Source: Phytoseiulus persimilis (Eukaryota; Arthropoda; Arachnida; Mesostigmata; Phytoseiidae). Taken from it: 64,000 bases of DNA. The stretch is from assembly GCA_037576195.1 (NCBI GenBank), contig CM075101.1, positions 19,840,001 to 19,904,000 of the forward strand. Reading direction: 5' to 3'. A program made the translations under genes and the position numbers. Below the pieces are notes generated by a model. The model was given only the letters and a program-made list of their open reading frames with translations. It did not search any database and had not been told where the DNA came from. Positions 12,201 through 24,169 of this stretch are shown here, one piece after another. Each line of letters starts with the position of its first letter. The stretch's first letter is position 1.

Positions 12201-15200
12201 TGAAGATCAAGTTCAGACAAAAGGATGCGCTGGGGAGTTTTTGTTGCCTCTCAGCCGAAAGAAACTTGCAGCGCGTCCGCTTGAACGATCAGCTCACGAG
12301 TTGCTCGGAAACATGCTCATAATCGCCGATTGTGATATAACTGATAATCAGCCATGTGATGTGATGGTAATGTTCGCTCGAATAGGATTCGCGGAGCAGA
12401 CTTGCGGGCTTTGCTTGGCAGGAAGTGCTTTCAGTCATCGGAATAAATTAATGTTCTGATTTACAGTCGTTCTTCGATGTCTTTCATCGGATACTCTCGC
12501 ACATGATCGCTTCCGAGCGAAAGAAAATTTCTCATGAGCTGCGTTCACGTATTGACCATTCGAGCCAGGCATAAGAAGCCGTTGAGAGGCCTCCCTTTCG
12601 CAAGAACTCCAGTCTTTCGCGGAATTCTCAGACGAGCTCATTGCAGCATTGTCCCATGGGTTCCTTGTCGCAGCAAATATGCTGTTCGAGGGATCCAAAC
12701 GCTGCGTTGTTGTTTGTACTGCATGCTGGCCACTGCGGGGACCCTGCACCTACTATAACACGCAGTCGACTGGAGAATTCAAGTGGCTTAAGCTGAACAC
12801 TTCACTGCATCCACGGGGAATGTTGCAATGCGCGCTGGAAGCAATTTTTCGAAAGATGGCTCAAAGATGACTCGTATCTGTTGGGGCGATCTGGAATCAC
12901 GAAGCGGAATATCAAAAACTACGATTATGTGGAGGGTGAATGAAGATGAGTTTAAAAAAAACGCGAACTTCGACTCCGAAACTTTTCTCGGGGAGTCGGC
13001 TGGGGACCAAATAAATAGATTGACGTTTGCGTTTCGGTATACAAGCCAGGATCGGGAACTCCGCTTGGCAGAGGAACTCAGAACGAGAATCCAGTTCGAG
13101 CCCTTGAGAAGACTCCGGTGCAAGCTATCCAGATAATAATGAGGAAGCACACGACGTCCCGCCCGGTCTCGTGGTTCGTTTCGACCATCTCCGCCCGATC
13201 ATCTGGCGCTTGTGGTTTCCATCTCAAGCTCTGTATGAAGCCCCTGGAACGCGATCGGATGTCGTCGATCTCATCACCCTTCATCCAGCAACTGGAACAA
13301 CTTTCTTCTATTTCCGACTCGAGCAGCCTTGTCGTGTTTTCTCGGTCTGCTTCACTTGGCGTTTACGCAACCTTGGATTAATAACACTTTCCCTTCATTT
13401 TTGTGTGTGCGCAAGAATTCCCTGTTTACGTCGGCTGACAGCGATGAGCGCTATTTTTGTAACAAATTGTGTACGGTTCAAGCACGCAAGATCAAGCGGA
13501 AAGTTCGCCTCGGAAGACAGATTATGCTTCGAATGGCTTTGCGATGAGAGAGCATCAAGAGCTTTTCCGCAGAGCATCTCCGCGCAGGTGATTCTGTTGT
13601 GCTCGAAGAAAACGACTGTCCGCCGAGAACGATTCCAGGATAATTGTTACTCCCGTCGCAGCACTTTCCTTTTTTATCAGCTAATTGACTCTGATGCGCG
13701 GGATAGGGACAGGTTGTCGCTTTCGCTGTTCCTCAATGTCGATCTGGCATCAAGTTGACTGATCGTACAGCAATGTCTTTACGGTAATCGCGTATCAGCT
13801 CTGCACCAATGACGAAGTCTGCGCGATAGAACGTGATCTTTGAAATTGGACTGCATCAGTTACCAAGCACTCCGGAAATGGAAACAAACGCTCGCCTTTG
13901 ATTTTCCTCGAACACTAACTGTCAATCAGAACATGTCTCTTAATTTAAAAAGAGCACGAGTAGGCTCTCTGGACATAAAATAGTTTCAAAGAAGTGTACC
14001 CTGCGCACTGCCAGTGATGGTGCAGAAGCAGAAGTATCCGTCAGCTCAAATCTGGAGAGATGAGATTCCTTCTTCTCTTCGGCGATGAGAAGATTCTCTG
14101 AATTGTAAAAGCTTCCCTGTCGATCCCGGATTATCGTGGGAGAATTAATTGCCGACTGGAACCGGGGTCATGAGCGAACTTTGTTTGAGGAAAAAAAACG
14201 GTTCCACCGAGGTCGCATCTAGGAAATAACACTTCAAAAACTCCTTCTTCCCGGCTCAATAGACTTGGACAGATATTTGAACGCTCAAGTACGGAGTCGT
14301 TCAGCGCTGCCTGGGATAAGTTCTGAACGGAGCCACTCTGTTTCACAGCCTACCAGAAATAAAGGAAGATTCGATTACAATCTCAAACAATTTATTCGTT
14401 TTTATTTCAACTAGCTGGCACATTGTTCGTGATTCCTAGGCCTTAATGCATATATTTATATATTTATCTACAATTCAGGAGAGGACCTTCGATTCCTCGG
14501 AATTCCAACATCGAAGATGAGCTCCATTCAGTCTGGAGAAAGACTCGCTACGACAGAAGCGACCGCCAACTGCAGAGAATGTAGAGGCGTATCGTCCGGG
14601 TAATTAACGCTGCTCAGCTGGTCATCCGCGTCCGGAAAAAAATCGGCATATTACTCAGATGATCCGTGGCCAAGTGCTAGCGAAGGGAATAAGTTACAAC
14701 GGTGGCGAGTTTCACTCGCCAACTCGAAGTACTGCGATGCATCCGTCATTGTTTCCTGTCTTCCGAGAGTCGACGGAACATCGTTAAAACAATAGAATAG
14801 TGCTCAATACTGTACAACGGGGATACGAGCTTGACGGGGTCAATATTAGAGGTTGCCCGCCAAAGTGGTCACGTTCTAACGGTTAACAACTTGACACCGA
14901 AGTCGGAGCTTTGTCGTGAACGATTGAAAGTTCCCAGCAACTGTGTGCCACATTGAAGTAGAAATGAAACGGTCGATGTACACGATAGTTATGAGTTCCA
15001 GGTTTTTATCCGAGTCTTCCGGATTAGTACTTCCGGAGGAGTGTTTCACAACATAGAAGTATTCCGTTGAGAGTTTGAGAGTGACGAAAGGCCATTGGAA
15101 AGCCCGTCAGCGGTTATGGATCGGAATCCTGCTGGGATCCAAGCTGTCTCTTTTGCCGACGGCCTGTCTCGATTGAAACTCCTTGCGAATCCAACGTTCG

Positions 15201-16156
15201 GGCACTGTGCGTTGCTGATTAGGCTGCCTTTGATTCTGTTCTACTTCGCATCCTTCAGATGATGCCGTTCGACCAATTCAGGAGTCGAGAACAGGAATAT
15301 CATCGGGTCGTTCTGACCGAAATTTCGACCCAGAACTCGTCGAATACTTCCAATATGTTCTTGCTCCTTCCTCAAGTTCTTTATATCCGAAAAAATTTCT
15401 CCTGGACCAGTCGAGAATCGAAGATGGCCATAACTCTTATCTAACTATGATCATCCACTCATCATAGCGGAGACGTCAACAACATACACGCCAAGTACAA
15501 CGGAACAATACAGGCCAACTGAGAGTGCGGTAAACTCCCTTTAGGAAGAAAACCCACATAGAACGTAGCGGAAATTCTGTCATAACTGCCATCGTCGCTG
15601 AAGACTTCTAATGGAGAAATTGAGTTGGAATGCTTCAAGGACAATTACGAACGAATTATTCACAGGTCAGAGAGCACTCGCGTGAAAACAATGGACCAGC
15701 TGGGAACCTCCGGGGCATCAAAGGAGTTCCTATTCGGCGAGTTCCCCCTCATTCTGCTTTCTGTCACAGATCGTGGGCCTTCACTCGTCTTTGGTTGCTG
15801 GCATCAACAACGACGACAACATCATCATCTACTTTCCTTGCAACTCACACAAACTTTTCTTTCCTGTCTGGTTTCTCTCGCCCGCTCGTCTTTTTTTTTT
15901 GGAGTGTTTTTTTCTTGCATGTGACTAGCATGTCGCAACTGAACAGGCAACACTACAGCCCCGCGGAAACCAACATCAGAGCTCAAGGTGATGTCTCTTT
16001 GAAAAATCATTCTGTCTTCTGGCTGGCAACTCATAAGACTTGAAAGGGAGCCCGCTGAACTACCAAAGCGGCAGCCCTAATTCCAGAACAGCTCCGTCCG
16101 CAAGATTGACTTGGATTAATTTCCTTTTGTCTCGATCGAAGTCGTTAGAGTTCATT
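9277..16156. other. About 6.9 kb without a recognisable gene
   Basis: Both strands hold only short open frames (up to 195 codons, at 13171-13758 plus) with no family motif, no convincing exon chain and no sign of a transposon protein. Visible landmarks are a 14-G run at 9911-9924, T-rich tracts near 15890-15915, and AT-rich sequence at 14390-14480. The stretch lies between the 3' end of the LEDGF-like gene and the 3' end of the protease gene, so it is intergenic between convergent genes. A noncoding RNA cannot be excluded. Confidence 0.5.
9911..9924. repeat. Poly-G run of 14
   Basis: Uninterrupted run of 14 G bases in intergenic sequence. Runs like this are often miscounted in assemblies. 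Confidence 0.9.
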
Positions 16157-17440
16157 CTATAGATTCGCGAGAACCCAATCCACCGACACCGAAACTTGAT
16201 GATATATTCCCGGTTGATGCGATTGCGCACAGCCGAAGCCTGCGGAAGTTATACCAACGATTGTCCACCGGCCGTTCAGGAATAAAGTCATTGGGCCCCC
16301 CGAGTCCCCGACACAAGCATCTCGTTTCCCCTCCTTGTAGCCGGCGCACATCATTTCTGGGTAGATCTTGATATGAATGCCACGAAGCTGGTGCCATTTC
16401 TCACATTCCTGTCGCGTGATTATAGGCACTTGCACTTTTTGAAGAACTCGCGTTCCGTAACGGTTATTCAATGACGCATCGGTTTTCCCCCAGCCGGTGA
16501 CAGTTGCTCGCCAACCTTCGAAAGTCCAGCCGCGCGGTGGCAAGCATACGGGCAAAATGTTCTCTTGGTATTGAACGTACTGATCCAGTTTGAGCAGCGC
16601 CACATCGAAGCGGTCGGGTTGTGAAGCGGAGAACGCGAAGTTCGGATGGATCTTCTTCTCAACTATCCGGTAGGTTCGCGCGTTCGAGCTGCGCGCGTAC
16701 CGAGTCGATTGTATGTCGTAGGCGCCGAGCACCACGGTGATCCGTCGCAGTGGGTTGAGGTGTACACAATGCGCCGCCGTCAGTACGTAATTGTGACTGA
16801 CCAATGCTCCTCCGCATTGCTGGCGTCCAATTTTTATGTGTGCCTGCCATGGAAATTCGCCAAAGTGTGCGTCGTCGCCGCCAATGATTCGCCTCTGCAG
16901 TTTTTTGTGGCTGCTGGTTTGGCCGCAGACGGCGTTATCATCGAAGCCGCTTTCGATAGCTTTCTCAGTTTCAATACCAGGAGCTCCGAAACTAACTGGC
17001 AGCGCATTAGCCGAGCCGAGCACTGAACCAAGGTCGAAGTTGGGAGAGCTGCGTGTCGTTACCGGCTTGTAACAACAAGCGTAGAAAATTGAGCCACCGC
17101 AGCGACCGGTAGTCTGTCCCCCCGAAATGTAGCAATGTAGTACGGACATGCATTCTCCATCTGTGCGTGCACAAGCCGACGATCCCCCACCGTCTTCTCC
17201 GCCGTACTGGCGCCGTTGCAGCAGGGATCTGGCCCGTCGCCGTAGCGTCGTATCTTCAGAGCTGAGGTTTCCGGGCAACAAAGACGAAGGCGGCGACGAT
17301 AACGACAACGACGGTGCATTTGGAGCACCTGCTGCGAATGTTACATCGGCGCCAGTAACAGGTCCGACAGCAGCATTGCTCGCGAATAGCAAGATGACTA
17401 GGACGCGCTTGCCCAGTAAGAACCTATGGCCAGGGCTCAT
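16157..17440 (-). CDS. Secreted clip-type trypsin-like serine protease (S1A), single coding exon
   Basis: Chymotrypsin-fold serine protease zymogen of 427 aa. I start at the Met at 17440 because it is followed by a hydrophobic signal peptide (about residues 11-30). An in-frame Met 13 codons upstream is less suitable. A six-cysteine knot (C90, C97, C103, C114, C122, C123) has the spacing and terminal CC of a clip domain. Activation is expected at QRR/IIGG (R184-I185). The catalytic triad is complete: H224 in TAAHC, D279 in DVALLKLD and S380 in GDSGGP. D374 at the pocket base predicts trypsin-like cleavage after Arg/Lys. C172 probably tethers the clip part to the catalytic chain. Arthropod relatives act in cuticle formation, coagulation or immune cascades; I cannot tell which applies here. 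The coding region has no intron. Confidence 0.9.
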   Translation of the reverse strand: MSPGHRFLLGKRVLVILLFASNAAVGPVTGADVTFAAGAPNAPSLSLSSPPSSLLPGNLSSEDTTLRRRARSLLQRRQYGGEDGGGSSACARTDGECMSVLHCYISGGQTTGRCGGSIFYACCYKPVTTRSSPNFDLGSVLGSANALPVSFGAPGIETEKAIESGFDDNAVCGQTSSHKKLQRRIIGGDDAHFGEFPWQAHIKIGRQQCGGALVSHNYVLTAAHCVHLNPLRRITVVLGAYDIQSTRYARSSNARTYRIVEKKIHPNFAFSASQPDRFDVALLKLDQYVQYQENILPVCLPPRGWTFEGWRATVTGWGKTDASLNNRYGTRVLQKVQVPIITRQECEKWHQLRGIHIKIYPEMMCAGYKEGKRDACVGDSGGPMTLFLNGRWTIVGITSAGFGCAQSHQPGIYHQVSVSVDWVLANL

Positions 17441-18204
17441 CGCGCTTTGAGTTTCGGATATCCACGCACAAAGTATCACATCTGGCCAGAGTTCTCAACA
17501 GCTATTTGAGACTGCATCTGTCTCTCGGTGTTCCTGGCAGTGGCAATGGCGGCGACTGCGACGGAAGGCACGGAAATCGAGGAGCGCCAACGAGCGAAAC
17601 CACAATCACCACCGATTTCACTGCAATCACAATTCCACGGAGCACCCACAGGATCAGCTGCCGCTGAAGAAGAACGCCGACAGCGGAGACGACAACGGTA
17701 CCAACGACGGAAACGATGACAACATTCACATTCGATCACAGTAAAAGGATTCGCCAGTTTGTCGGACACAGGCGGAACACGAAGATGAAGAGCACGCACG
17801 CACAAACACAGAACACAGCTGAAGTCCTCCTCCTGCTCCGTCAACCTCTTCCTCTGAGAATCGCGCACTCGAGGCTTTCTCACATGAGGTATTCGGAGCT
17901 CCCTTGCAACCTCACTCAAGAATCCATACAGCCGCTATCGCCCGCTTTTGTAGTGGGCTTTTTTCGGAGTTCTTGTACCGCTGCTGCCGTTGCCGATGTT
18001 GGTGGTGTGAGTCCCGCCGTCCAATCCCACCAACTGCTGGCTGTGAGCTTTGCCGCCCAACAGCGCTTCTCACCGCGAGGGGTGAGGGCTTGCAGATAGC
18101 GCGGAATCGCTTCTTCGTTCGCTGGTTTCTTGCTTGTATGATTTGCCTGCCTCCTGCTTGTTCTCCTCACTGTCTAGTCGACTTACAGTTCACTTCAACG
18201 TGGG

Positions 18205-18285
18205 CCCCCGCCCGCCTGTTCGCTAGGTCGGTCGCTTGCCTCCCTGTTCGCTCGCCTGCCTGCCTGCCTGTCTGTGTGTCCACAG
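18205..18285. repeat. C/T-rich CTGC tetranucleotide low-complexity tract
   Basis: Degenerate cgctcgcctgcctgcctgcc followed by tctgtgtgtc. It lies about 0.8 kb upstream of the protease start. Its reverse complement resembles the gcaggcaggcggg tract at 36980-37038. Confidence 0.6.
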
Positions 18286-20534
18286 GCACCGAACCCTCCC
18301 TATCATTTCTTTCTTCTACTGTTGCTTGTGTCAGTGCACTGTGGTGCAGGGACGGTCCTCATCAGGTCGGCTCGCTTACGAAATTAAGAGAAAGAAGTGA
18401 ACGAGTCATGATGCCGTGTTGTCACCCCCTCTCTTTGCTTGGCAGTCACTGCAGCTGCAGCAACAACAACAACAAAATGCTTGCAAAAATTCCAGACGGC
18501 GAGCGTTCTGACTGCCTGTTGAGCGGGGGCAACGTTGTGTGGAACACTGCGGGTTGTGGCGCCGAAAACTACGCGCGGCCAAAGAACCACATGGACGCTT
18601 CTTGGATTTCTGCACCGCCTGTCCCTCGGAACGAAGGAACGACTATACGCATTCACACGCAGAATATTTTAGTCTGATTCGGAACGATAGAATTCTAACC
18701 CGACGGAATCAATATTCTGACCTCCTGTTTCTGTGAGTCGGAACCGAGCAAGCGCCGCGGTCGACCCAACTCCCGCATGTTCGGCTCGCATTGTTCAACC
18801 GAGATGGGATCCAATTTATTTCAGAAATGCATCCGCGATGGGACGAGATAGGTTGCGGCTTGGTCGTCTTCGAGAGACCGGCGTTCTTTCGAAAGAATAT
18901 CGAGCATCGTCTCGATCGACTTTCTTGACCGCATGATCGTGCGCTTGATTCATTAGCTAGTGTGGTCAATACTGATCCATTCAAATCATAATTCACAACG
19001 TTGACGGGTGGCAGAAGGTGGTATCGCTTGAAACTTAAGCTCCCCGCAGAAGTCCGAGGAGGGAGTGGAGCCGGAAGGGGCAGAGCAGACACATCCCAAG
19101 ATGAATGTTCCCGTGCAAGCCCTCGGCTCGGCGCGCGTAAGCGCCGACGATCGGCATTGATATTTCGTACATTCTATGAGAGAGCGGGAGACGAGATTCA
19201 AGATGGTTTGCGTTCCACAAATCGCATATTGTCGGAACATTTTCAGGAAAAGCAGGAGTGATCGGAAGATAGCTCGAGAACTTTGGAGCATCTTTCAACG
19301 ATGTGTGATAAAAAGTCAATCGGCAATCGTTGTCTCACGAGTGCTTACGAGGGAGTAAAGATGACCATGGAGAAGTCAAGAAACATGTAAAACGAATGAT
19401 GATTGAGTCCTTCTCCGCAAGTTCGGAAGGAGAGACGGAGAACGAATCATCGGCCGACACGGCCAAATATATCGGAAAATGAACTGACACGGTATACCAC
19501 AGTTATTTCGACCTGACACCGCAAAAAAATGTGAACGCTCCCGTGCATCTCACAACCAGCCTTCTCGATTTCACACTCCATCGTGCGCATGTGGCGTGTT
19601 GAGAGCTTCGGGGTTGCCGAGCGGTTCGAAGAAATCAAGCTTCGACGTCAGTGGGCGTCGAGGAATCGGGTACTAGAAACTACCCTCGGTGGTGGGTCTT
19701 CATGAGGGGAAGCGTTCCACCCGGAAAGAACAAACGAACGGACCTTCCAGCCGCAGCAGCCTCCGGATCCGATGGGAACTTACAACAAGGTAAATTATAG
19801 CGCCAACCGAGTTGAGGGATGACGAATGCTTCGTGCACGTACAGGAATATTGATCGTTCTTGACGACGAGATATTATCTAACGACCCGTTCAGAAATTGA
19901 CGAGCCGTAGCTCGAAGTTTACAATTCACTCGCACACACCACTCGTGTATGCTAGGCAACACAGCCTATTGAGCAACTCGACTGGATCCGGGCGCTCGCA
20001 GTTGCTTCCGGGATCACTGTCCAAATACTTCACAGTCGTCGTATTCAATGAAAGAAGAACAAGAGAATTCTTCGCCAGTCGATTCGAACAAGAACAAAGA
20101 CCGCTAAACATGCGATCAATCAAAGCGGGGGTAAGTCAGCGCGAGCCCCGCTCTTCGCGAGTGAGCCTCTCGAGGCGATTCTTCAGTATGTACCCTGCTC
20201 GGTATTGAGGAACCTAAACCGCTTTCGATCGAGTGACGAAGGTCTCGAAGTTCTCGGGAGAGTTGATCAGCGTAGTTTTTGCCATCATCGGTACGCACTA
20301 CCTTATCGAGCTCGCCTTCGTAGGCTAGTACCGCAAGAGGGACCGCCGTGGAGCTCACTTCTCCAGACAACGTTCGAAATACGGTAGTTCCACAACAATT
20401 CTTCCGCTCCGGAAAAGAACCGGAGAAAAGTACGAATGCTATTGTATCAACAGATGAATCAATCAGCCGATCTTGACCGCGCCGAGCTTGTCCGTGTGGA
20501 TGCTTCCGAAATTTTCGCCGTCGAACGTTCCCTA

Positions 20535-20540
20535 TTTATT
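20535..20540 (-). terminator. Candidate poly(A) signal for FARP
   Basis: AATAAA on the minus strand, about 620 bp beyond the FARP stop. It is plausible only by position and orientation. Confidence 0.3.
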
Positions 20541-21157
20541 CCATTTGAAGCGTGGTGCTTGCTTTGGAAATATTTCAAAATCATAAGGCAAGCCCTGATT
20601 CAGGGGACCTGTATCGTTTTTCTAAAGCTGCGTCCAATTTATTTGTTGGCCCGGAGCCATTGACAAGGGTTCATTACTTCTATAACAGACATTACATTAT
20701 TTGAGCTAGGATACTGTATTCATGTCGCGACTGAGCATGAGCAACTTTTCGGTCCCACTCACTCCATTACAAGGCCTTATCCGAGCGAACGAGTACTCTG
20801 GACAAAGTATCTGCCATCTCTCTGAGTCAATGAAGTCTCAGTCCAAGTGAGTCGCTTCCCGTTGTGCTTTCTCCATTCAATCAGCTTGAATAAGTTATAA
20901 AAAAGTAGATATCCCCGAGGCAGCAGATATCGTGCTGCCTCGGTCGAGATTAGGGAACGGTGGCAGATATGTGAATATTCTCCGCGGAGATTTCAGAAGT
21001 AGATATGCCATGAAGGAATACATAGATCTGCTTCCGGTATTAAGTTGTATAGAGCGTCGGATGAGAGGGCTCAGAGCCGGCGATGGTCCAAAGCCTAGAA
21101 AGATGCAAGCACACGTGCCCCGAACTCGATTGAAAAAAATATGCTGAACGAGGGAGC

Positions 21158-24100
21158 TCAGATGGGATTTTGGATCACTGTCCTGATCGTTTCTAGCCAT
21201 CGCTGGAAAGTATACTCACTCTCGGCCCGGAAAAAATAGGTGTGCGACTTGAATTGAAGCTTCATTACATACGACTTGTCAATGTTATCTGCCGCATCCG
21301 GAAGGCCTATGCTGTACCCGAGCAGTGGCAAACAAGCTAACGGCGTCGTGTCCTGATATGACTTGTAGAAGAACAAGCTGAAATCGCTGAAAACTATCCA
21401 CAATTTCTGCCAACCGGTCGAGTGTTTGAATTTCCGCAGGAGGTACCCAGACATGTACTGAGTCAGACCCGCCTTCTCGTAATCATCGCGAGTGGCACTG
21501 ACCTGCCGAAGCCAGCAGACATGGAGAGTCGTATTACACCGAGGGTATTGATTACTTTTGTTGAGATGAAGATATTGATTGTTGTTCTGGTTGCCCAAAA
21601 TGTTCCGCTCGTTATCCTTGTCGTGGGAGTTGAGGTCATTATTATGTTTTTTGTTATTGATGTTGTTGTTGACTGTGTCAAGAGATGTATTCGACGAAGA
21701 ACAGGAGCGCAGGGTACTGTAGACATGAATTTCTTCATCGGGAGAAGAGCGCGCGTCCACGGCTCGCTGGATGGCTGTCAGCCAGCGGCGTCGTTGATCT
21801 TCCGAAGGCGCAGCCAACGTCAGAGCGCGCTGAGGGGCGTAAAGTGTGAAGCAGTATTCGTTGCCCAGTCGCGCCTCGCTGGGCTCGACCACAACGCCTT
21901 TGAGCTGTATTTGACCACGAGCTTTGAACTTCAAGCCTGGACTGTCGAGGCAGCGGTCTGCGAACACTAGGCAATCGTCGAACAGGAAGAACATTCGCTG
22001 CTGGAAACCTTTTTTCGAGAGTTCCAGGAGACAACCCTCGAGCAGGAATTGCTTCTTGTGCATACCGTCGACGTTTTTCAAGTCCCGCTCGAGCTCCATG
22101 AGCTTCACGCGATTCTTCGCCGCTTGAGCTTCACTGTTCATTGGTGTAATGACGGGTTTCAACTTTTGCATGATGTTCCGACAGTGTACGGCATCTGGGT
22201 GGTTCGCGTGATAACATTTTGATAGCTTCGAGCAAGTCCGAAAATAGTGGGAGAGCCTATGGAGCGGCCTGGTGAGCAGGAGCGTTAGGGGCACGTAGCA
22301 CAACTTATGCATCTCGAAGCTTTCGATGCTACATCTGAAGTTCGTGTTTGAGCTGAAAGCGTCTTCATATGCCTCGAGGAGACCGAGGAGTTTGTTCGAG
22401 TACTCTTGATATGTCGGGATGAGGAGCTCACAGTACTCTAACAGGAGACTCCCGACGTCCTCCAAGCTGACAGCGTTGACTCCTGTTACTGGACGACCTT
22501 CCATCGCAGCTATGCGGTGTTCCAAATCTCTCAGGAGATGACAGTGGTGCTTGAACATGGGCTCGAGAATAGCGAAGAGCTGCTGGATGAAGGCTGTGTT
22601 GTCGATGTTCTCTTCTCCTGATTGAGACGTTCCGATCGTTTTGTCGAAGTGGTTGCGGAACCAGAATGTTATGATCTCCAGATCCCGTTTGTAAGTCCGT
22701 TCGGTCATGAGCAGCTCTTTAGAGACGTAGTAACTCGTCTCTTCGACCTGCAGTGAATTGGGCCTGCTGTTGCTCGATGCCGACTGCTGATTGAGTGGTG
22801 TGGAGTGTAATTCCAGAAATAGATTGCGGCACAATCCGTCATCCAAAAAGTTCCCAAGCCTGTTCTGGTCGGTGATGAGGCGCACGCTCTGAGGGCGGTA
22901 GCTTTCAAAGTTCGGCTGGTCACTCTTCGCCGACAAAGACTTCCGGTTCTGATTGTCGCGAGCGAGACGTTTATCTTCCACCAGGGGAGACGACGTCGAT
23001 GCCGGAGGTGGGGCGGCAGCCACGTAGGGCCCACCGCGATTCGGACCGTCAACGGTGGGTTTTCCGATCGAGGCCCAGCCTTGACGCAGCGATAGAGTTC
23101 TGTGGAAAGCTACGTTGCGCGACGGCTCGCAAGCGTCGCGTGAAAATTCCAGGACTTGCTGCTGGGTGCGACCCGAGTAGCGGAACGAGGAACCCTTCGA
23201 AAATATCTTCGTTGTGTTTCGCCTCGCGGGGGCTTTCGGTAGTTCGCTCAATCTGAAGAAGCAGTAATTTTCGACGCAGCGCTTCCAGAAACTTTTCGCC
23301 GCGTTTCGGGAGTCGAAAGTGAACTCTTCGACTTTCTTGTAGTAACCATAGCCCTCGGTAGGGTGGAATTTGATGAGAAACCGTTTGCGCTTGAAGCTCA
23401 GCTTCCGGATCGTGGACCAAGAGAACGTGTTGATCCTAGTAGAGCTCTGTAGAACCAGAATTCCCATGTGCGCCACCGACAGGTTGAGAACAACTTGCTC
23501 AGCGTCTCGAGCGCTCACAAGTTTAACACCGTACAGCTCACATTTCCGAACGTGGTCCAACAAGTTCAAATCGGCGTCAAACGGTGACTGGCCAACGTGT
23601 TTTTTGTGGTAGCTCATCACGAGTTCTTCGAAACGCCGCGTTTGCTTGGGTGTGAATTTCGTTTTCGATAGATACTCGCCGTCGCCGCATTCGGCATGAG
23701 CGTAATCGCCAAACGTAGCTTGGACAACGTACGAACAGAGAAGAGCAGTTATGTTTTCGGATTCCGCGAACAAGTCTCCCGAAGCCAAGTCTTTCTTTAT
23801 CTGCAGGGCGAACAGGTACCGAGTGTATTCTTCCTCGAGCTGAGTGGGATCGGGAACGTAGAACTTCACGTTGAATTCCATCATTGGCTGAATCCTGTTA
23901 GCTAGGCCGAGTTGATCGCTCATTCGTTTGCCGTAGTCCAGCCAGTATCGCGTACCCTGAGTGTCCTGGTACCCCAGGCCGAAGTAGTCTTTCTCGGCGA
24001 GGTTCAAGTAATGACAGACCTCATCGAACAGAATCTGACCCTCTTCTCTCAGTGACAATTGAAAAGTCTTGACCGAATCGTCCAAGAATTTGACATCAAC

Positions 24101-24169
24101 GGCGAAATCATTCTTGCTGCTTGCTTTGCCTCCCTCCGTTTCTGGTTCTGCCGGCACCGTGAGCTCCAT
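21158..24169 (-). CDS. FARP: FARP-type FERM, RhoGEF and tandem PH protein, single coding exon
   Basis: Homologue of FARP1/FARP2, cortical guanine-nucleotide exchange factors for Rho/Rac-type GTPases that act in neurite, synapse and adhesion signalling. The reading frame is 1003 aa, against about 1050 in human FARP. Order of domains: FERM F1-F3 (about residues 20-310), FERM-adjacent segment (about 316-350, with KGSSFRYSGRTQQQ), a Ser/Pro-rich linker, the DH/RhoGEF domain (about 475-670, starting YYVSKELLMTERTYKRDLE), PH1 (about 700-800), an Asn-rich linker (about 835-880) and a C-terminal PH2 containing SGYLLRKFKHSTGWQKLW and ending FQRWLETIRTVI. The start Met at 24169 precedes a short acidic leader as in the family. 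The whole 3012-nt coding region is uninterrupted, which is unusual because vertebrate FARP genes have more than 20 exons. Confidence 0.95.
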   Translation of the reverse strand: MELTVPAEPETEGGKASSKNDFAVDVKFLDDSVKTFQLSLREEGQILFDEVCHYLNLAEKDYFGLGYQDTQGTRYWLDYGKRMSDQLGLANRIQPMMEFNVKFYVPDPTQLEEEYTRYLFALQIKKDLASGDLFAESENITALLCSYVVQATFGDYAHAECGDGEYLSKTKFTPKQTRRFEELVMSYHKKHVGQSPFDADLNLLDHVRKCELYGVKLVSARDAEQVVLNLSVAHMGILVLQSSTRINTFSWSTIRKLSFKRKRFLIKFHPTEGYGYYKKVEEFTFDSRNAAKSFWKRCVENYCFFRLSELPKAPARRNTTKIFSKGSSFRYSGRTQQQVLEFSRDACEPSRNVAFHRTLSLRQGWASIGKPTVDGPNRGGPYVAAAPPPASTSSPLVEDKRLARDNQNRKSLSAKSDQPNFESYRPQSVRLITDQNRLGNFLDDGLCRNLFLELHSTPLNQQSASSNSRPNSLQVEETSYYVSKELLMTERTYKRDLEIITFWFRNHFDKTIGTSQSGEENIDNTAFIQQLFAILEPMFKHHCHLLRDLEHRIAAMEGRPVTGVNAVSLEDVGSLLLEYCELLIPTYQEYSNKLLGLLEAYEDAFSSNTNFRCSIESFEMHKLCYVPLTLLLTRPLHRLSHYFRTCSKLSKCYHANHPDAVHCRNIMQKLKPVITPMNSEAQAAKNRVKLMELERDLKNVDGMHKKQFLLEGCLLELSKKGFQQRMFFLFDDCLVFADRCLDSPGLKFKARGQIQLKGVVVEPSEARLGNEYCFTLYAPQRALTLAAPSEDQRRRWLTAIQRAVDARSSPDEEIHVYSTLRSCSSSNTSLDTVNNNINNKKHNNDLNSHDKDNERNILGNQNNNQYLHLNKSNQYPRCNTTLHVCWLRQVSATRDDYEKAGLTQYMSGYLLRKFKHSTGWQKLWIVFSDFSLFFYKSYQDTTPLACLPLLGYSIGLPDAADNIDKSYVMKLQFKSHTYFFRAESEYTFQRWLETIRTVIQNPI

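Larger units (their letters stand above)
17441..21157. other. Upstream region of the protease and 3' flank of FARP
   Basis: About 3.7 kb holding the presumed promoter and 5' untranslated sequence of the protease and, on its right, the 3' flank of the FARP gene (also minus strand). A low-complexity CTGCCTGCC/TGTGTG stretch lies at about 18205-18285 and a short CAA repeat near 18459-18475. Several open frames of 80-257 codons occur at 17476-18677, on both strands, but they are Arg/Cys/Ser-rich, overlap each other and show no domain. I treat them as chance frames in GC-rich sequence. Confidence 0.45.

Noticed and set aside
17476..18677. Several long open frames on both strands near the protease 5' end
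   Set aside because: Arg/Cys/Ser-rich, mutually overlapping frames in GC-rich low-complexity sequence with no domain; best explained as 5' flank.
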